From Pontibacter populi (lineage in GTDB: Bacteria > Bacteroidota > Bacteroidia > Cytophagales > Hymenobacteraceae), in the NCBI RefSeq assembly GCF_019336435.1, contig NZ_JAHWXQ010000006.1, positions 1-64,000 of the forward strand: a stretch of 64,000 nt of DNA, read 5' to 3'. The position numbers and the translations under genes are program-made. The notes under the pieces were generated by a model, which was not told the origin of the DNA, did no database searches, and was given only the letters and a program-made list of their open reading frames with translations. This document shows, piece by piece, positions 36,464 through 44,477 of the stretch. Positions within the stretch are counted from its first letter, which is position 1. The number at the start of each line of letters is the position of its first letter.

Positions 36464-36589
36464 ATGGGAAAAGGAGATAAAAAATCCAGAAAAGGCAAAA
36501 TCACAAAGGGCACGTATGGCAACAGACGCCCGCACAAAAGCAAAAAAGCTGCTGCAACCACTGAAACTCAGAAATCAGAAAGCAAGTAG
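36464..36589 (+). CDS. 30S ribosomal protein THX
   Basis: This 41-residue basic protein starts MGKGDKKSRKGKITKGTYG and has the RRPHK continuation typical of bTHX in Bacteroidota, a small head-domain protein of the 30S subunit. A C-terminal KSKKAAATTETQKSESK tail is a lineage-variable extension. A tight terminator begins 4 nt after the stop. Confidence 0.9.
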   Translation: MGKGDKKSRKGKITKGTYGNRRPHKSKKAAATTETQKSESK

Positions 36590-36592
36590 CAC

Positions 36593-36630
36593 AAAAACGG
36601 TACTGCCATTAAGCAGTGCCGTTTTTGTTT
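36593..36630. terminator. Bidirectional terminator after bTHX
   Basis: AAAAACGGTACTGC pairs with GCAGTGCCGTTTTT over a 6-nt loop (one G-T pair). It serves bTHX on the plus strand and probably the MFS gene on the minus strand. Confidence 0.85.
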
Positions 36631-36654
36631 ATAGTTGATATTTTATAGTTACAC

Positions 36655-37926
36655 TCAGGCCGTTTGTGGTTCCAGGTCCAGGGTTCTGAGTTTGTCTGCT
36701 TTCCATGCGGTAACGCCTACCACACCTAAGGTAATCATACCACCCAGCACTACCGACGGCACTGCGCCCAGCCAGCTGGCCATAGCACCCGCCCTGAATG
36801 CCCCGATCTCGTTCGACGAACCCACAAAAATACTGTTAACCGACGATACACGGCCTTTCATGTACTCGGGAGTGAGCGTATGGATGAGCGTAGAACGGAT
36901 GATAACACTAATGCTATCGAAAGCACCGCTTAGCATAAGCATGACAAGCGAAAACCAGAAGCTGGTAGAGAACCCGAACAAGATCAGACTCACGCCAAAA
37001 CCTGCTACACACCATAGCATCTTTTTACCAGCCTGCACAGTTATCGGGTAATAAGCCATCCAAACGGCCATGATTACGGAGCCTACCGCCGGCGCTGCAC
37101 GCAGGAAGCCCAATCCTTCGGGCCCGATCTTTAGAATATCTGAAGCAAAAACCGGAAGCAATGCTACAGCCCCGCCAAACAGCACAGCAAACATATCCAG
37201 CGAAATAGCATTGAGTATAACCTGGTTTCCAAACACGAACTTTATACCTGTGCGCAAGCTTTCCTTCAAGTTCTGCGGATTAATATTTTCCGGCAACGGC
37301 TTAGCCCTGATCAGCGCAAACGACACCAGCGACAGAAATACCAGAATAGCATCGGTAGCATAAGCGGCTGTAATGCCATAAAAACCATACACCAGACCGC
37401 CAATGGCCGGACCAACCAACGAGGCTGCCTGCCAGGTTGTACTGCTCCAGGTAATAGCATTCGCGTATAGTTGCTTGCCTGTTACCAGCTGCGGCATAAA
37501 CGAAAACACAGCAGGGTTCATAAAGCCGCGCGCAATACCGCTCACAAAAATGATAACGTAAATCGGAAGTACGCCATACAACATGATCACATGGCTTATA
37601 TCCAATGTAAAGTAAAGCAGCGCCACGGAGCACAACATCAGCATCGATATCACGACCATAATGATCTTCTTACGTGGCACCATATCGGCCAGATAACCCG
37701 CATATAACGATACAACTATGGATGGTATAGCCTCAGCTAACCCAATAAGCCCAAGCGAAAGCGGGTCTTTGGTGATGTCGTAAATCTGCCAGCCAACTAT
37801 AACAGCCTGTATCTGCATGGCCAGCGTAATGCATAAACGCGCCGAAATATACAACCTGAACTCAGGTAACCTGAGCACGGCATATGGGTCGTGTTTTATA
37901 GTTCCTGCTCCCTTCTTATCGTTCAT
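36655..37926 (-). CDS. MFS transporter
   Basis: This 423-residue protein has about 12 hydrophobic segments. A short charged N terminus (KHDPYAVLRLPEFRLYI) is followed by helices with the MFS loop 2-3 signature in GYLADMVPRKKIIM (near 76-89). The layout is that of the EntS/MFS_3-type exporters, but the substrate is unknown. A -7-like CAAAGGTA (minus TACCTTTG, 37990-37997) lies about 65 nt upstream. It is a single-gene unit. Confidence 0.88.
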   Translation of the reverse strand: MNDKKGAGTIKHDPYAVLRLPEFRLYISARLCITLAMQIQAVIVGWQIYDITKDPLSLGLIGLAEAIPSIVVSLYAGYLADMVPRKKIIMVVISMLMLCSVALLYFTLDISHVIMLYGVLPIYVIIFVSGIARGFMNPAVFSFMPQLVTGKQLYANAITWSSTTWQAASLVGPAIGGLVYGFYGITAAYATDAILVFLSLVSFALIRAKPLPENINPQNLKESLRTGIKFVFGNQVILNAISLDMFAVLFGGAVALLPVFASDILKIGPEGLGFLRAAPAVGSVIMAVWMAYYPITVQAGKKMLWCVAGFGVSLILFGFSTSFWFSLVMLMLSGAFDSISVIIRSTLIHTLTPEYMKGRVSSVNSIFVGSSNEIGAFRAGAMASWLGAVPSVVLGGMITLGVVGVTAWKADKLRTLDLEPQTA

Positions 37927-38379
37927 TCTATAGTTTGTAAAACCATTGCACTATACCCAGCCCTATGGTTGCATATGCCCGGCAAGCCACAAAGGTAAGC
38001 AGCAGGATAATTGTTTTAACTGCAGGTTATAGTTTTTTACCTCCAACAATCAAATTTAAACTTAAGTTGAAATGCTCAATAATACCTAAAATAGCTTAAA
38101 AAACATACCTTAAATATACTTGTTTGATTTTCAGTATTTTACAATAAATACACTCGAAGTATCAATTTTTTATCAACATTACTGCAACACAGTAGTTATC
38201 TTAGAAGTATAACTTTTTAGAGGACGGGGTATTTTTTCCTCAGCAAATCCCGGCTGTCCTTCGATATGTGCGCCTGCACTGCATTTCTGTTATAGTTGTG
38301 TAACGATTAGCGCACGCAAGTTATCTTATTATAAACATTGCCTTTACGGTTTAATTAGTATGCTCCGGTCTTGTACCTT
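37927..38379. other. AT-rich intergenic region between divergent genes
   Basis: About 450 nt, notably AT-rich between 38030 and 38220. It contains the -7 candidate TACCTTTG (37990-37997, minus) for the MFS gene and no recognisable gene or RNA. Confidence 0.5.
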
Positions 38380-38769
38380 ATGGAACGAGAGCGCATACGC
38401 TTTAAATATTTTTTACTATTAGATATTGACACTATGGAATTACTGGACATCAAAAATTTATTGGGAAACATTGAGAAGAAGGTGTACCAGCAGGAAATTA
38501 CGACAAGTACAGACGTAACTAAGCTGATAAATGCAGAAATTGCCAAAGCTATAAATTTAAAGAACGGCATAGCTGACACCCAGGAAGACTCATTAAAAAA
38601 CGTTTCGTGCACTACCTTAGAGTGCTACCTGGACCACCTGAAAGCCCTGGAACAAAAACTGCAGAAGCCATGCGATATTTCGGCGCAGTGCAAACCAGTG
38701 GAAGAACGTGAGATTAACCGCCGCATTTTACTTATACTGAACCGTTTAAAAAGATACGACAGAGGATAA
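38380..38769 (+). CDS. Hypothetical helical protein
   Basis: From ATG 38380 the product is 129 residues; ATG 38434 (MELLDIKNLLG) is also possible. It is mostly predicted helix with several cysteines (VSCTTLECYLD, CDISAQCKP). No family is recognised. A dedicated strong terminator follows at 38794, which supports a real gene. Confidence 0.6.
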   Translation: MERERIRFKYFLLLDIDTMELLDIKNLLGNIEKKVYQQEITTSTDVTKLINAEIAKAINLKNGIADTQEDSLKNVSCTTLECYLDHLKALEQKLQKPCDISAQCKPVEEREINRRILLILNRLKRYDRG

Positions 38770-38793
38770 AACTTTACATACCGAATACTTTAG

Positions 38794-38832
38794 AAAACCT
38801 TCGCCAGAGATAAATCCGGCGAAGGTTTTTTG
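38794..38832 (+). terminator. Terminator of the hypothetical gene
   Basis: AAAACCTTCGCC pairs with GGCGAAGGTTTT over a 12-nt loop, followed by T residues. Confidence 0.9.
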
Positions 38833-39701
38833 TTGTTTTATAGTTGACGTTTTAACTTATCCTTCCTGAGAGGAGAATTACCCATCCCATCCCTATCCTA
38901 AAAACAGGAGAGGAAGTTTTGTCAGTATCTGGATTTAAGGGATTAATGGATTGGTCTTTTGCTATAGTTGAAGTTATAGTTCTATAGTCAGCGTGGTCCA
39001 ACCACCCCTTTATCCCCTCCTTGTCTAAGGCGGGGAGCTTTAGGCTACCGCTATAGTTGGAGTTATAATTCAAAGTTGCGGTATTAACCCACCCCTGCCC
39101 CTCCCAAGAGGGGAATTTCTGTAAAGGCTATAATTGGTAGCTAAAGTTCTATAGTTACTGTTTGTCATCCCCCTACCCCCTTCAAAGGGGGACTTTCTGC
39201 TATCACCAATTTCTAAACTATAGTTTTATTGTTCCAGCCCACGAGCAGGACAGGTTCACCTGTCCCCTTGGAATTCTGGCCACGATAAAGCTCGAAGCTT
39301 ACCAATTCAGATTATAGATAAGCTTAGCTATGCGAAACTTCTCAGTCTTTGGGTTGAGCGCCTTGTAGATTTCTGGTACCGAAGGTATTGTGAGGCACGA
39401 ACAAAAGAAATGTACACCGCGCGATGCCCGAAGACGGGGCCTCCCGGCCGTGAGGGCACCAAAGTCAACCATAAAACGGTTGGCAAGTAAAGCTCCCAGG
39501 ATTAAAGTAAATTTGAAAGGAAGGCTTGGCTCGGGTTGCAATTATAATCAACTATAGAACTCAAATTTCCCCTAACGTCGGAATGACAAAAAGTAAACTA
39601 TACCCTACTAATATACTGATACTGACTAATGTCATTTTATAGCCACAGCTTATACCCTATACTTGCATCGTAGAAAAGTATTGACTGAGAAACGAGCTGC
39701 A
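38833..39701. other. Intergenic repeat-rich region B
   Basis: It holds the inverted composite repeat (38925-39545) and further module remnants at 38868-38915 (CCTATCCTAAAAACAGGAG). No real gene is visible. A minus-strand frame at 39299-39541 again reads ALTAGRPRLRASR from the repeat. Confidence 0.75.
38925..39545 (-). repeat. Composite dispersed repeat, copy B (inverted)
   Basis: Read on the minus strand this has the same modules as copy A in the same order: AACCCGAGCCAAGCCTTC, CACGGCCGGGAGGCCCCG, AAGGCGCTCAACCCAAAGAC, the hairpin GGACAGG/CCTGTCC (39248-39265), CCCCTCTTGGGAGGGGCAGG, AAGCTCCCCGCCTTAGACAA, GTGGTTGGACCACG and AATCCATTAATCCC. Sequence between modules differs. It has one additional GGGGGTAGGGGGATGAC block. 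Confidence 0.85.
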
Positions 39702-40079
39702 ATGAAGCGGGACATAGAAAACGAAGATGATATAAAGGTGTTGGTTGATACGTTTTATGACCACGTAAACGAAGACGACCTGCTTGGCCCTGTATTTAAC
39801 GACTTTGCAAAAATTGACTGGGATCATCACCTGCCGGTAATGTATAACTTCTGGAGCACGGTCCTTTTTGGGAGCATGACCTACAAAGGGCAGCCCTTCC
39901 CGAAACACATGCGCCTGCCTATAGCAAAAGAGCATTTCACCCGCTGGATAGAGCTGTTTGTAAAAACCGTTGACGAACTATATGAAGGGGCAAAAGCAGA
40001 AGAGACCAAACAGAAAGCATTAAGCATTGCCCAGGTTTTCCAGATGCGCTTAGGGTTGATGGACTACCAGGCAATTTAG
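39702..40079 (+). CDS. Truncated haemoglobin, group III-like
   Basis: From ATG 39702 the product is 125 residues, the family size; a TTG-initiated frame from 39663 adds 13 residues. The proximal heme histidine is in KEHFTRWIELF, and VDTFYDHVNEDDLLGPVF and FWSTVLFGSMTYKG match the 2-on-2 globin fold of group III members. Likely roles are oxygen or nitric-oxide chemistry in the cytoplasm; exact function is unknown. A -7-like TATACTTG lies at 39658-39665. Confidence 0.88.
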   Translation: MKRDIENEDDIKVLVDTFYDHVNEDDLLGPVFNDFAKIDWDHHLPVMYNFWSTVLFGSMTYKGQPFPKHMRLPIAKEHFTRWIELFVKTVDELYEGAKAEETKQKALSIAQVFQMRLGLMDYQAI

Positions 40080-40106
40080 ATTTGTAGGAAGAATTTCAGG
40101 ACCTGA

Positions 40107-40153
40107 AAAGCCTGTAAAGCTGTAACTATAATTGCAGCTTTACAGGCTTTTTT
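40107..40153 (+). terminator. Haemoglobin gene terminator
   Basis: AAAGCCTGTAAAGCTG pairs with CAGCTTTACAGGCTTT, with loop TAACTATAATTG, followed by T residues. The loop is a one-base variant of the CTATAG word. Confidence 0.92.
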
Positions 40154-40392
40154 TATACGTCTACCAATTAAGAAATACAGCTCGCTATAGTCCTCTTTTA
40201 TAGATTATCTGAAATTTAATATATTAATATACAGCAAGTTACTATATGTGGAAAAATAAATTAAATTAAAAGTATACTCTTTTATACTATACCAACGTAT
40301 ACATCTTTACAAAAAATCTGATGCCTTTGTTTACAAAGGAGCACCTCAGGTAACGCAGGATAAGTTTTTTATTGCTTATGCTTCTACACCTG

Positions 40393-40423
40393 TTGCACAA
40401 ACAAAAAGCATTACATATATTTG
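40393..40423 (+). promoter_or_regulatory. Promoter of the sigma factor gene
   Basis: TTG (40393-40395), a 20-nt spacer and TATATTTG (40416-40423) match the Bacteroidota primary consensus. The predicted leader is about 80 nt long and ends in a hairpin at the start codon. Confidence 0.65.
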
Positions 40424-40510
40424 ATTTACCATTCTTAAATAAAACTGTTCAAAAACCTTAAAACGCACAATATGATATAAAGCTCTACGTTAAACTAATG
40501 TAGCTTTACG

Positions 40511-41113
40511 ATGAATACAACTACCCAGATGAGCGACTCTGCTTTAGTCTCGCTCTACATCTCAGGTAATGAGAATGCGTTCGAACAGTTAGTAAACCGA
40601 CACAAGAACAAAGTATTTACAACGATCGTTTTGATCGTTAAAGACACGTACACGGCCGAAGACCTGATGCAGGATGCTTTTATTAAAGCGATCCACACCA
40701 TGAAGAGCGGACGGTATAACGAAGAAGGCAAGTTTTCGTCCTGGATCTGCCGTATTGCCCATAACCTGGCAATCGACTTTTTCAGGAAAGAGAAGCGAAG
40801 CCCGATGATCACGCTGGAAGACGGAAGCAATGTGTTTAACACGCTTGCATTTGCCGCCGACTCTGCTGAGTCGTTGCAGATACAGGAAGACACCGTTGCC
40901 CGCCTGCGCGAGCTGATCCAAACGCTGCCGCAAACGCAGCGCGAAGTGCTTATGATGCGCCATTACGCCGACATGAGCTTTCAGGAGATAGCAGACGCTA
41001 CCGGTGTGAGCATCAACACAGCCCTGGGACGTATGCGCTATGCGCTTATTAATCTCAGGAAGAAGATGCTAAACGGTAATATTGCTTATGATAAAAACAT
41101 CTACTCAGAATGA
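40511..41113 (+). CDS. ECF-type RNA polymerase sigma factor
   Basis: This 200-residue sigma-70 family protein has region 2 (DLMQDAFIKAIHTM and the FSSWICRIAHNLAIDFFRK helix, near 54-95) and region 4 (LPQTQREVLMMRHYADMSFQEIADATGVS, near 137-165, a helix-turn-helix). There is no region 1 or 3, as in ECF factors. A small acidic protein gene overlaps its last 26 nt. The targets are unknown. Confidence 0.92.
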   Translation: MNTTTQMSDSALVSLYISGNENAFEQLVNRHKNKVFTTIVLIVKDTYTAEDLMQDAFIKAIHTMKSGRYNEEGKFSSWICRIAHNLAIDFFRKEKRSPMITLEDGSNVFNTLAFAADSAESLQIQEDTVARLRELIQTLPQTQREVLMMRHYADMSFQEIADATGVSINTALGRMRYALINLRKKMLNGNIAYDKNIYSE

Positions 41114-41318
41114 GCTTATCCAGTATGTATACAATGAGTTGGCAGACGATGCCCGGGAACAGCTGGAGATAGCATTAATGCACGATAACGAGCTGGCTGA
41201 CGACTGCTCCGACCTCTTGCTGATCCAAAGACTATTAGACGGCGCTACGAAAACTCCGAGTGACCGCTCCATAAATAACATCCTGAATTACTCAAAAAGC
41301 TTAAGTTTGCAGTCGTAA
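41088..41318 (+). CDS. Small acidic protein overlapping the sigma gene
   Basis: This 76-residue protein from ATG 41088 (MIKTSTQNEL) overlaps the sigma gene end at 41113 in another frame, implying translational coupling. It is acidic and helical (DDAREQLEIALMHDNELADD) with no membrane segment. Its position suggests an anti-sigma or modulator role, but no zinc-binding anti-sigma motif is present. The stop codon lies inside the terminator hairpin at 41304-41337. Confidence 0.7.
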   Translation: MIKTSTQNELIQYVYNELADDAREQLEIALMHDNELADDCSDLLLIQRLLDGATKTPSDRSINNILNYSKSLSLQS

Positions 41319-41337
41319 AGACTGCAAACTTTTTTTA
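41304..41337 (+). terminator. Terminator embedded at the end of the small gene
   Basis: AGTTTGCAGTC (41304-41314) pairs with GACTGCAAACT (41320-41330) over loop GTAAA, followed by T residues up to 41337. The stem contains the last codons and stop of the small gene, and the T-tract abuts the nth ATG at 41337. Confidence 0.9.
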
Positions 41338-42020
41338 TGCGCAAAAAAGAACGCTACAAGCTCCTGATCGATTATTTCACGAATAACTTTCCGGAGCCTG
41401 AGACCGAACTGGCTTATACCAACCCCTACGAGCTTATACTGGCTGTTGTGCTGAGCGCGCAATGCACCGACAAGCGCGTAAATATGGTGACGCCTGCCCT
41501 TTTCGAAGCTTATCCTACGCCGGAAGCCTTAGCTGCCGCCGCACCGGAAGAGATATTTGAGTACATCAGGAGTATATCGTACCCGAACAACAAGGCAAAG
41601 CACCTGGCAGGTTTGGGCCGCATGCTGGTGGAACAGTTTAACTCCGAAGTGCCCAGCACTGTGGAAGAATTGGTAAAACTACCGGGCGTAGGTCGCAAAA
41701 CAGCCAACGTCATTGTTTCGGTTATCTGGAACCAGCCGGCCATGGCCGTAGATACTCACGTGTTCCGGGTAAGCAAACGCCTGGGGTTAGTAGATAAAAA
41801 AGCGAAAACGCCACTTGAAGTTGAACGCGAGCTGGTGAGTAACCTGCCGGAAGAACTGATTGCCAAAGCACACCACTGGCTTATTCTGCATGGTCGCTAT
41901 ATCTGCATCGCCCGCCGCCCTAAATGCGAAGAGTGCCCTCTCACTCATTTCTGCGCCTTCTTCCAGAAGAACTTCCCCAATATACCAGATGACCCGGAGA
42001 ATAAGCTCGGTGGGATCTAA
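41337..42020 (+). CDS. nth: Endonuclease III
   Basis: This DNA glycosylase/AP lyase removes oxidised pyrimidines. The 227-residue protein has the helix-hairpin-helix LPGVGRKTANV with its catalytic lysine, the catalytic aspartate in AVDTHVFRV, and a [4Fe-4S] cluster motif C-X6-C-X2-C-X5-C (CIARRPKCEECPLTHFC) near the C terminus. It starts at the end of the preceding terminator, so expression probably depends on read-through or an unseen promoter. Confidence 0.96.
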   Translation: MRKKERYKLLIDYFTNNFPEPETELAYTNPYELILAVVLSAQCTDKRVNMVTPALFEAYPTPEALAAAAPEEIFEYIRSISYPNNKAKHLAGLGRMLVEQFNSEVPSTVEELVKLPGVGRKTANVIVSVIWNQPAMAVDTHVFRVSKRLGLVDKKAKTPLEVERELVSNLPEELIAKAHHWLILHGRYICIARRPKCEECPLTHFCAFFQKNFPNIPDDPENKLGGI

Positions 42021-42041
42021 GAAGCTGATTTTATAAAATAT

Positions 42042-42081
42042 AAAAGCCTGCTGTAACTATAGTTGCGGCGGGCTTTTTTTT
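42042..42081 (+). terminator. nth terminator with CTATAGTT in the loop
   Basis: AAAAGCCTGCTG pairs with CGGCGGGCTTTT using two G-T pairs, around TAACTATAGTTG, with eight T residues after. Confidence 0.85.
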
Positions 42082-42163
42082 GTTAGTATATAGTTTTTGC
42101 TATATTGTATCTTGTATTTATATTTTAATTAACCTACAAACAATTTAAGGAAAGTATCTTAAA

Positions 42164-43210
42164 ATGAGCAGACTATACACTAATAATGAAGTGAAACTTG
42201 CTGGCAAGATACTTACTGAACCTCAAAAATACTCGCTGGATGAGCTAGACTTTGCTCAAACTGTTTTAACATATTGGCGAACAATTCATGCATCTCCTAT
42301 AAATACATTTCAAGCTACTCTAAGAGATAAAATTAATAGGCTAGACTACTATGATGCATTAATTGCCCAGAGACTTAAAAGAGCAGTTTCTATAGTCGCA
42401 AAACTAGATAGATTCCCTAACATGAAACTCTCAACTATGCAAGACATTGCAGGATTGAGAGCTATTGTAAAGAATGTCGATCAAGTAAGAACTCTAGAGA
42501 AGAACTATAGAGAGAGTAACTTTAAGCATTTACTTAAAGATGATAAAGATTACATACTCGACCCAGCACCATCTGGATATAGAGGCATTCATTTAATTTA
42601 CCAGTATGTAAATGAAAAGAACCATGAATCAAATGGTTTAAGAGTTGAGCTCCAAATAAGAACAAAATTACAGCATACTTGGGCTACAGCGGTTGAGACT
42701 ATGGGAACATTTCTTAAATATTCTCTTAAATCAAGTCAAGGGCCTGTAAACTGGCTTGATTACTTTTCTCTTGTTAGTGCAGGCTTTGCAATTCTTGAAA
42801 AATGCCCGACATCTGAAAACTATAAAGATCTTGCTCCTAAAGATATCTTTCAAAAGATTGTTGATGAGTCAAAAAAATTAAATGTTAGTGAAAAACTTAG
42901 AGCATTCACAGTTGCTGCTGATCATATATTTCAATCTCAAGCAAATAGTAAGTATAACTTGATTACACTTAACTTAGAGAAAAGGGTTGTAAATGTTAAA
43001 AGTTACTCAGCACGTCAGTTGAGACGAGCGAATATCGATTATACAAATATTGAGAAGGAGATTAACAAAGGGGCTCCTATTCAGGCTGTTTTGGTATCCA
43101 CAGGTTCTATTGATTCATTAAGGAAAGCTTATCCTAGTTATTTCTTAGATACTCAAGAATTTCTATCAAAACTGAACATGATATATCACAGACTTCAAAA
43201 AATTAAATAA
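42164..43210 (+). CDS. Orphan RelA/SpoT-domain alarmone synthetase
   Basis: This 348-residue protein contains a RelA/SpoT synthetase domain: QDIAGLRA (93-100), SGYRGIHL (137-144) and VELQIRT (161-167) are the three catalytic-core signatures and look intact. No hydrolase (HD), TGS or ACT domain is present. The C-terminal about 180 residues are unassigned (SEKLRAFTVAADHIF, NLEKRVVNVKSYSAR). The gene is clearly AT-rich compared with its neighbours, with few CTATAG words, suggesting recent acquisition. It may be a small alarmone synthetase or a toxSAS/defence-type protein; no antitoxin gene is evident next to it. Cytoplasmic. Confidence 0.8.
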   Translation: MSRLYTNNEVKLAGKILTEPQKYSLDELDFAQTVLTYWRTIHASPINTFQATLRDKINRLDYYDALIAQRLKRAVSIVAKLDRFPNMKLSTMQDIAGLRAIVKNVDQVRTLEKNYRESNFKHLLKDDKDYILDPAPSGYRGIHLIYQYVNEKNHESNGLRVELQIRTKLQHTWATAVETMGTFLKYSLKSSQGPVNWLDYFSLVSAGFAILEKCPTSENYKDLAPKDIFQKIVDESKKLNVSEKLRAFTVAADHIFQSQANSKYNLITLNLEKRVVNVKSYSARQLRRANIDYTNIEKEINKGAPIQAVLVSTGSIDSLRKAYPSYFLDTQEFLSKLNMIYHRLQKIK

Positions 43211-43277
43211 GAAATCTTAGGATACACTTTCAATCCGGCTTCTTAAATTATCTACCTAAAACTACAACCCTATTCCC

Positions 43278-43970
43278 ATGTTCCTAGGTCATTTTGCTGT
43301 TGGTCTGGCAGGTAAGGCCGCAGCGCCAAAACCATCACTTGGCACTTTATTCCTGGCTGCGCAGCTCCTCGATCTGCTCTGGCCTACGCTGTTGCTGCTA
43401 AACCTGGAGCAGGCACAGATTGCGCCAGAGCCGGGTGTGCTGGTACCGCTTAAGTTTACCCACTACCCAATCTCGCATAGTTTTCTGCTGGTGCTAGGCT
43501 GGGGCTTGCTGTTTGGGCTGGTGTATTGGCTTATTAAAAAAGACTCACGCTCGGCAGTTGTGCTGGGTTTGCTGGTTGTCAGCCATTGGCTTTTAGATCT
43601 TATAGTTCACGTGCCGGATCTTCCGCTCTACCCCGGCGATTCGCCTATGCTTGGGCTGGGACTCTGGACATCAACTATAGCAACTATAGCTGTGGAAGGC
43701 CTGCTGTTTATAGTTGGGCTGTGGCTGTACCTGAGAGCAACAAGAGCAAAGAACAAGACCGGCAACTATAGTTTCTGGGCACTGGTGGTATTCCTGGTTG
43801 TTATCTATTTCATGAACCTGTTCGGACCGGTGCCGCCAAGTATGGAGGCCGTAGCATGGGGAGGGCAAATGCAGTGGCTGCTTATTATCTGGGCATACTG
43901 GGCCGACCGTAACCGTGAAACTATAAACTATAGTGCATCAGATCATCAAACTATAGCTCCTGCCGCATAA
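43278..43970 (+). CDS. YdjM-like membrane-bound metal-dependent hydrolase
   Basis: This 230-residue inner-membrane protein has five to six hydrophobic segments, an N-terminal FLGHFAVGLAGKA, and the conserved histidines of the YdjM family: THYPISHSFLL (near 61-71) and VSHWLLDLIVHVPDLPL (near 100-116). These fit the membrane-bound metal-dependent hydrolase group. The substrate is unknown. It ends 4 nt before the next gene, so it is probably co-transcribed with it. Confidence 0.75.
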   Translation: MFLGHFAVGLAGKAAAPKPSLGTLFLAAQLLDLLWPTLLLLNLEQAQIAPEPGVLVPLKFTHYPISHSFLLVLGWGLLFGLVYWLIKKDSRSAVVLGLLVVSHWLLDLIVHVPDLPLYPGDSPMLGLGLWTSTIATIAVEGLLFIVGLWLYLRATRAKNKTGNYSFWALVVFLVVIYFMNLFGPVPPSMEAVAWGGQMQWLLIIWAYWADRNRETINYSASDHQTIAPAA

Positions 43971-43974
43971 CCTT

Positions 43975-44475
43975 ATGCACCCAACTATAAACTATAAAAC
44001 CTGCATCAACAAGCTGCCACACCTGCCCGGCCATTACATTGAGGTACCTGCCGAAGTGTTAGAGCAGTTGGGAGGCAAATTTAAAGTTCGCGTGCTGTGT
44101 ACTATAAATGATAAACTTACTTTTCAGGGAGGGTTAGTAGCTTTGGGCGGAGGCAGCGGCTATATCAGCATCAATAACATCCGGCTAAAACAGTTGGGCC
44201 TGCAGCGTGGCGATGAAGCACGGGTAAAGCTGGAACCCGACGAAAGTGAATTCGGAATGGAGTTACCGGAGGAGTTAACCGAAATCTTTAACCAGGATGA
44301 GGAAGGCAAACGCCGATTTGATCTGCTGCCACCCGGCAAACAACGCTATATCCTGTATTATGTAGCTGGCGTTAAAAACAGCCAACTCCGCATCGACAGA
44401 GCCTTACAACTCATCAACAATTTAAAGCGATTGCCGGTCGGGAAAGAATCATTCAGGGAGATGCTGGCGAAGTAA
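43975..44475 (+). CDS. YdeI/OmpD-associated-like protein (DUF1905)
   Basis: This 166-residue soluble protein has an N-terminal DUF1905-type beta domain (HYIEVPAEVLEQLGGKFKVRV, GYISINNIRLKQLGLQRGDEARV) and a C-terminal helical region like the YdeI family (LPPGKQRYILYYVAGVKNSQLRIDRA). E. coli YdeI relatives have been linked to bacteriocin or peptide protection, but function is not established here. It is translated 4 nt after the YdjM-like gene and ends 2 nt from the convergent glycosyltransferase. Confidence 0.8.
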   Translation: MHPTINYKTCINKLPHLPGHYIEVPAEVLEQLGGKFKVRVLCTINDKLTFQGGLVALGGGSGYISINNIRLKQLGLQRGDEARVKLEPDESEFGMELPEELTEIFNQDEEGKRRFDLLPPGKQRYILYYVAGVKNSQLRIDRALQLINNLKRLPVGKESFREMLAK

Positions 44476-44477
44476 AA

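Larger units (their letters stand above)
40080..40510. other. Intergenic region before the sigma factor gene
   Basis: Contains the haemoglobin terminator (40107-40153) and the sigma promoter (40393-40423). A leader follows whose last 30 nt form a small hairpin (AAAGC...GCTTT, about 40480-40509) directly before the ATG. Nothing else is recognised. Confidence 0.5.

Noticed and set aside
42164-43210. Complete toxin-antitoxin operon around the RelA/SpoT gene
   Set aside because: The next gene downstream is a YdjM-like membrane protein and the previous is nth; no small antitoxin frame is visible.
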